From Lingula anatina (taxonomy: Eukaryota > Brachiopoda > Lingulata > Lingulida > Lingulidae), in contig NW_019774958.1 in assembly GCF_001039355.2 (NCBI RefSeq), forward strand, positions 683,719-747,718: a stretch of DNA of 64,000 nucleotides, given 5' to 3'. Made by a program: the position numbers and the translations under genes. The notes under the pieces were generated by a model. It worked only from the letters and a program-made list of their open reading frames with translations. It ran no database searches and was not told the DNA's origin. This document shows, in pieces, positions 61,890-64,000 of this stretch (within the stretch, counting starts at the first letter, position 1; every line of letters begins with the position of its first letter).

Positions 61890-62002
61890 TTCACAACTAA
61901 CCTGCATGGTTTTGAACTTCTTGCGACAATATACATATTAGTAGTCTATATTAATATGTATATTATCGTAAGAAGTTCGAAACCATGCAGGTTAGTTGTG
62001 AA
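61890..62002. repeat. Near-perfect 51-bp hairpin in aldolase 3' region
   Basis: Arms 61890-61940 and 61951-62002 are inverted with only a few mismatches (both contain AACCTGCATGGTTT or its complement) around a 10-base loop. It lies between the stop codon and the poly(A) signal, so it may be transcribed in the 3'UTR. Confidence 0.88.
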
Positions 62003-62994
62003 TATGCATGTACATATTGATAGTTTATATTAGACAAAGCTTCAAGGTATCAGAGGTTAAAGATTTCTAGTTTTTTTTCCCTCTGATGTCTGTGAATTTA
62101 CCTGTAACAAGATTATTACCTGTTCTATGAACAGATCATTGAAGAATAAAGTTTTTCATACCTCCCACTGCATTTTCCCTTTATTGAAGTGTGACGTTTA
62201 GAATTGACTATCATCTCGCAAAACAAACGACCTATCCATTCTGTCTTCTTAAATTCCAGCCAATGAAGATGTGATTAAATACTGCAAAAGTTAAACATGG
62301 TGGCATTTTCAGCTCTTGTACAATGGGTTTAACCTGAATTTCAGGCAACTAACAATTCAATTCTCACAAATAGAGTTATTTAGCTGGTGGAATAGTAAGC
62401 TTTGAAAATGCAGCTGATTATCTGACCTCTCAATTTATACACCTGGTTAACTTAAAATGAATATTCAACGTAATAATATAATAATGATTAACTATGAATA
62501 AATAAAAAGTAATGTTATTTCCGCATTCTATATTCAATGGCTAACCAATCTCGATTTTAAGGTTTAAGTTGAATATCAACCATTAATTGATATTTTGTTA
62601 ACTTTTGCTTCATGTTAATTTGGGGTGTTTTTGGTTTCTTTTGAAAATGACTTCTAATGCAATTAATTTCCTGCTATACTTCCTTCTGAGAAACACCACT
62701 GCATTACAGCACCGCAGTACCGTAGCACTTTTGCTAAGGACAACCACTCACGTTCACATTGGCCAATAGATTACTAGATCAACTGGGGGCTGTAGTGCTG
62801 AGAAGTCATCTGCAATTTTTTTTATAATCACCGAAAATCGTTTAAGCTTCGTGTGTTAGTGCAGTGATAATAAAACAACTTTCTATACTCGCAAGTTGTA
62901 TTTCTATATACAGAAGGCGCAACACTGTTTTTGCTTTTTTTAATGCACGTCACATGCAGATGAAGGAAAGCAAGGATCAAATGCCTGTACCTTT

Positions 62995-63600
62995 TTATGT
63001 GCAGACACAGATGTGTCTGTACATATTGCCATCACCTGCGTCTGTCGTCGCCGTCGCCGTCGCCGATCATGTCGCCGTGCACTTTCAGCGTTAACATCAT
63101 AAGTGGAAGACAGTTTTACTTTTTGGCTTTATATTTACAGAGCTGACTAATATTCATAAAACGCAGGTCAAGTTCGAAAATCAGCATGATCGGGCCATTA
63201 TTGTAGAATTTATGCTGTTTTTTCACTTTTTAGCATATATGCAACACTGTTAACACATTTCAAGGAAAACCGATAGGCCTGTTGTCATGAAACTCACAGG
63301 ACTAATCAATCTTACTAAAACGCAGATCAAGTTCGAAAATCGACATGATCGGGCCACTATTTTAGTAGTTATGCTGTTTTGTCACTTTTCAGCATATATG
63401 CAACACTGTTAACACATTTCAAGGAAAACCGATAGACATGTTGTCATGAAACTCACAGGAGTAATCAATCTTACTAAAGCGCAGGTCAAGTTCGAAAATC
63501 AGCATAATCGGGCCATTATTTTATAAGTTATGCTGTTTTTTCACATTTCCTCAGATTCAATTCTTAAGCATGTTAACAGTCTCATTATTTAACTAAAAAG
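62995..63600. mobile_element. Pearl/Helentron-like non-autonomous element with 159-bp core repeats
   Basis: The end carries a near-palindrome (CAGACACAGATGTGTCTGTA), then a GTCGCC microsatellite, then a flank, then core units starting at 63161, 63320 and 63479. The spacing is exactly 159 bases. Each opens with CGCAG.TCAAGTTCGAAAAT and contains AACACTGTTAACACATTTCA or a shortened end. Bivalve pearl elements share this plan of flank, microsatellite and roughly 160-bp core units. No ORF. Confidence 0.7.
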
Positions 63601-63839
63601 ATTCGTAAAAGTGTTTGTTTGACATTTCCTGCATCTTTACAACATTGTTAGTTGATTATGTAAAAATGATGGTAAACTTGGTATCATGTATTGTATAATA
63701 GAGTTTCAATAATGGAAATAAACTTATATCATTGCAGTTTGTCAGATTCATTCATTCACTATGTTCAGAAACTCAGAATGGAGGAAATTGGACATTAAAC
63801 ACTGTTCTATTGATATTTTTCCCATCTCATGAATTTTTA

Positions 63840-64000
63840 TGTACAGACACAGATGTGTCTGTACATATTGCCATCACCTGCGTCTGTCGTCGCCGTCGCC
63901 GTCGCCGATCATGTCGCCGTCGCCGTCGCCGTGCACTTTCAGCGTTAACACCATAAGTGGAAGACAGTTTTACTTTTTGGCTTTATATTTACAGAGCTGA
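63840..64000. mobile_element. Second copy of the pearl-like element, cut by window edge
   Basis: From 63840 the sequence repeats 62998-63149 almost exactly, with extra GTCGCC units. The end palindrome is perfect here: ATGTACAGACACA, GA, TGTGTCTGTACAT. The copy continues past the window. Confidence 0.8.

Larger units (their letters stand above)
61711..64000. other. Aldolase 3' flank and repeat-rich right edge
   Basis: The 3'UTR probably ends after AATAAA at 62145-62150. A hairpin lies at 61890-62002. From about 62990 to the edge lie pearl-like elements. 62150-62960 is ordinary AT-rich sequence with no coding signal seen. Confidence 0.55.

Noticed and set aside
1-64000. CRISPR arrays, bacterial operons, tRNA or rRNA genes
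   Set aside because: No spaced direct repeats of CRISPR type, no cloverleaf or rRNA segment recognised by eye; the DNA is eukaryotic throughout.

Overview
This is about 64 kb of an AT-rich, intron-rich animal nuclear genome, with GT-AG introns, SOCS-box and cadherin/EGF proteins, Tc1-like and other DNA transposons and many microsatellites. Nothing bacterial or viral was recognised. Gene content and a pearl/Helentron-like repeat with a 159-bp core suggest a lophotrochozoan invertebrate, perhaps a bivalve or another shelled group. That placement is tentative. Two assembly scars are visible: a 583-base N gap (2354-2936) flanked by identical copies, and a single N (25353) flanked by near-identical copies.

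Layout. (1) 849-5468, minus: SH3YL1 (SYLF plus SH3); its 3' end lies off the left edge. (2) 8157-9225, plus: an unrecognised 194-aa multi-pass membrane protein. (3) 14029-16210, minus: the C-terminal part of an ankyrin-repeat/SOCS-box (ASB-type) protein. (4) 18403-23530, plus: ZMYND15, a MYND-finger protein of about 492 aa, complete in 10 exons. (5) 25074-41445, plus: a 25-exon, 1842-aa type I membrane protein with the order signal peptide, EGFs, sushi, about 11 cadherin repeats, EGFs, TM, short tail with NPVY. All exon phases close exactly. (6) 45262-47661, plus: a secreted 231-aa protein with an HEIGH zinc-protease-like motif and a TATA promoter. (7) 50182-61710, plus: a class II aldolase/adducin-fold enzyme whose first coding exon exists in three intact copies (50182, 55029, 58431), while exons 2-4 occur once (60326-61710).

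The regions between genes hold 3'UTRs, probable promoters, AT and GT microsatellites and many foldback/MITE-like elements. A decayed Tc1-like transposon (50529-52189) sits in the aldolase locus, and tandem pearl-like repeats fill the right edge.

The genes do not form an operon or pathway. The points most worth following are the triplicated first exon with different upstream sequences, the unusual EGF-sushi-cadherin receptor with two furin-type sites, the secreted HExxH protein, and a duplicated splice acceptor in ZMYND15. All exon boundaries were inferred by eye from splice motifs and phase, without transcripts.
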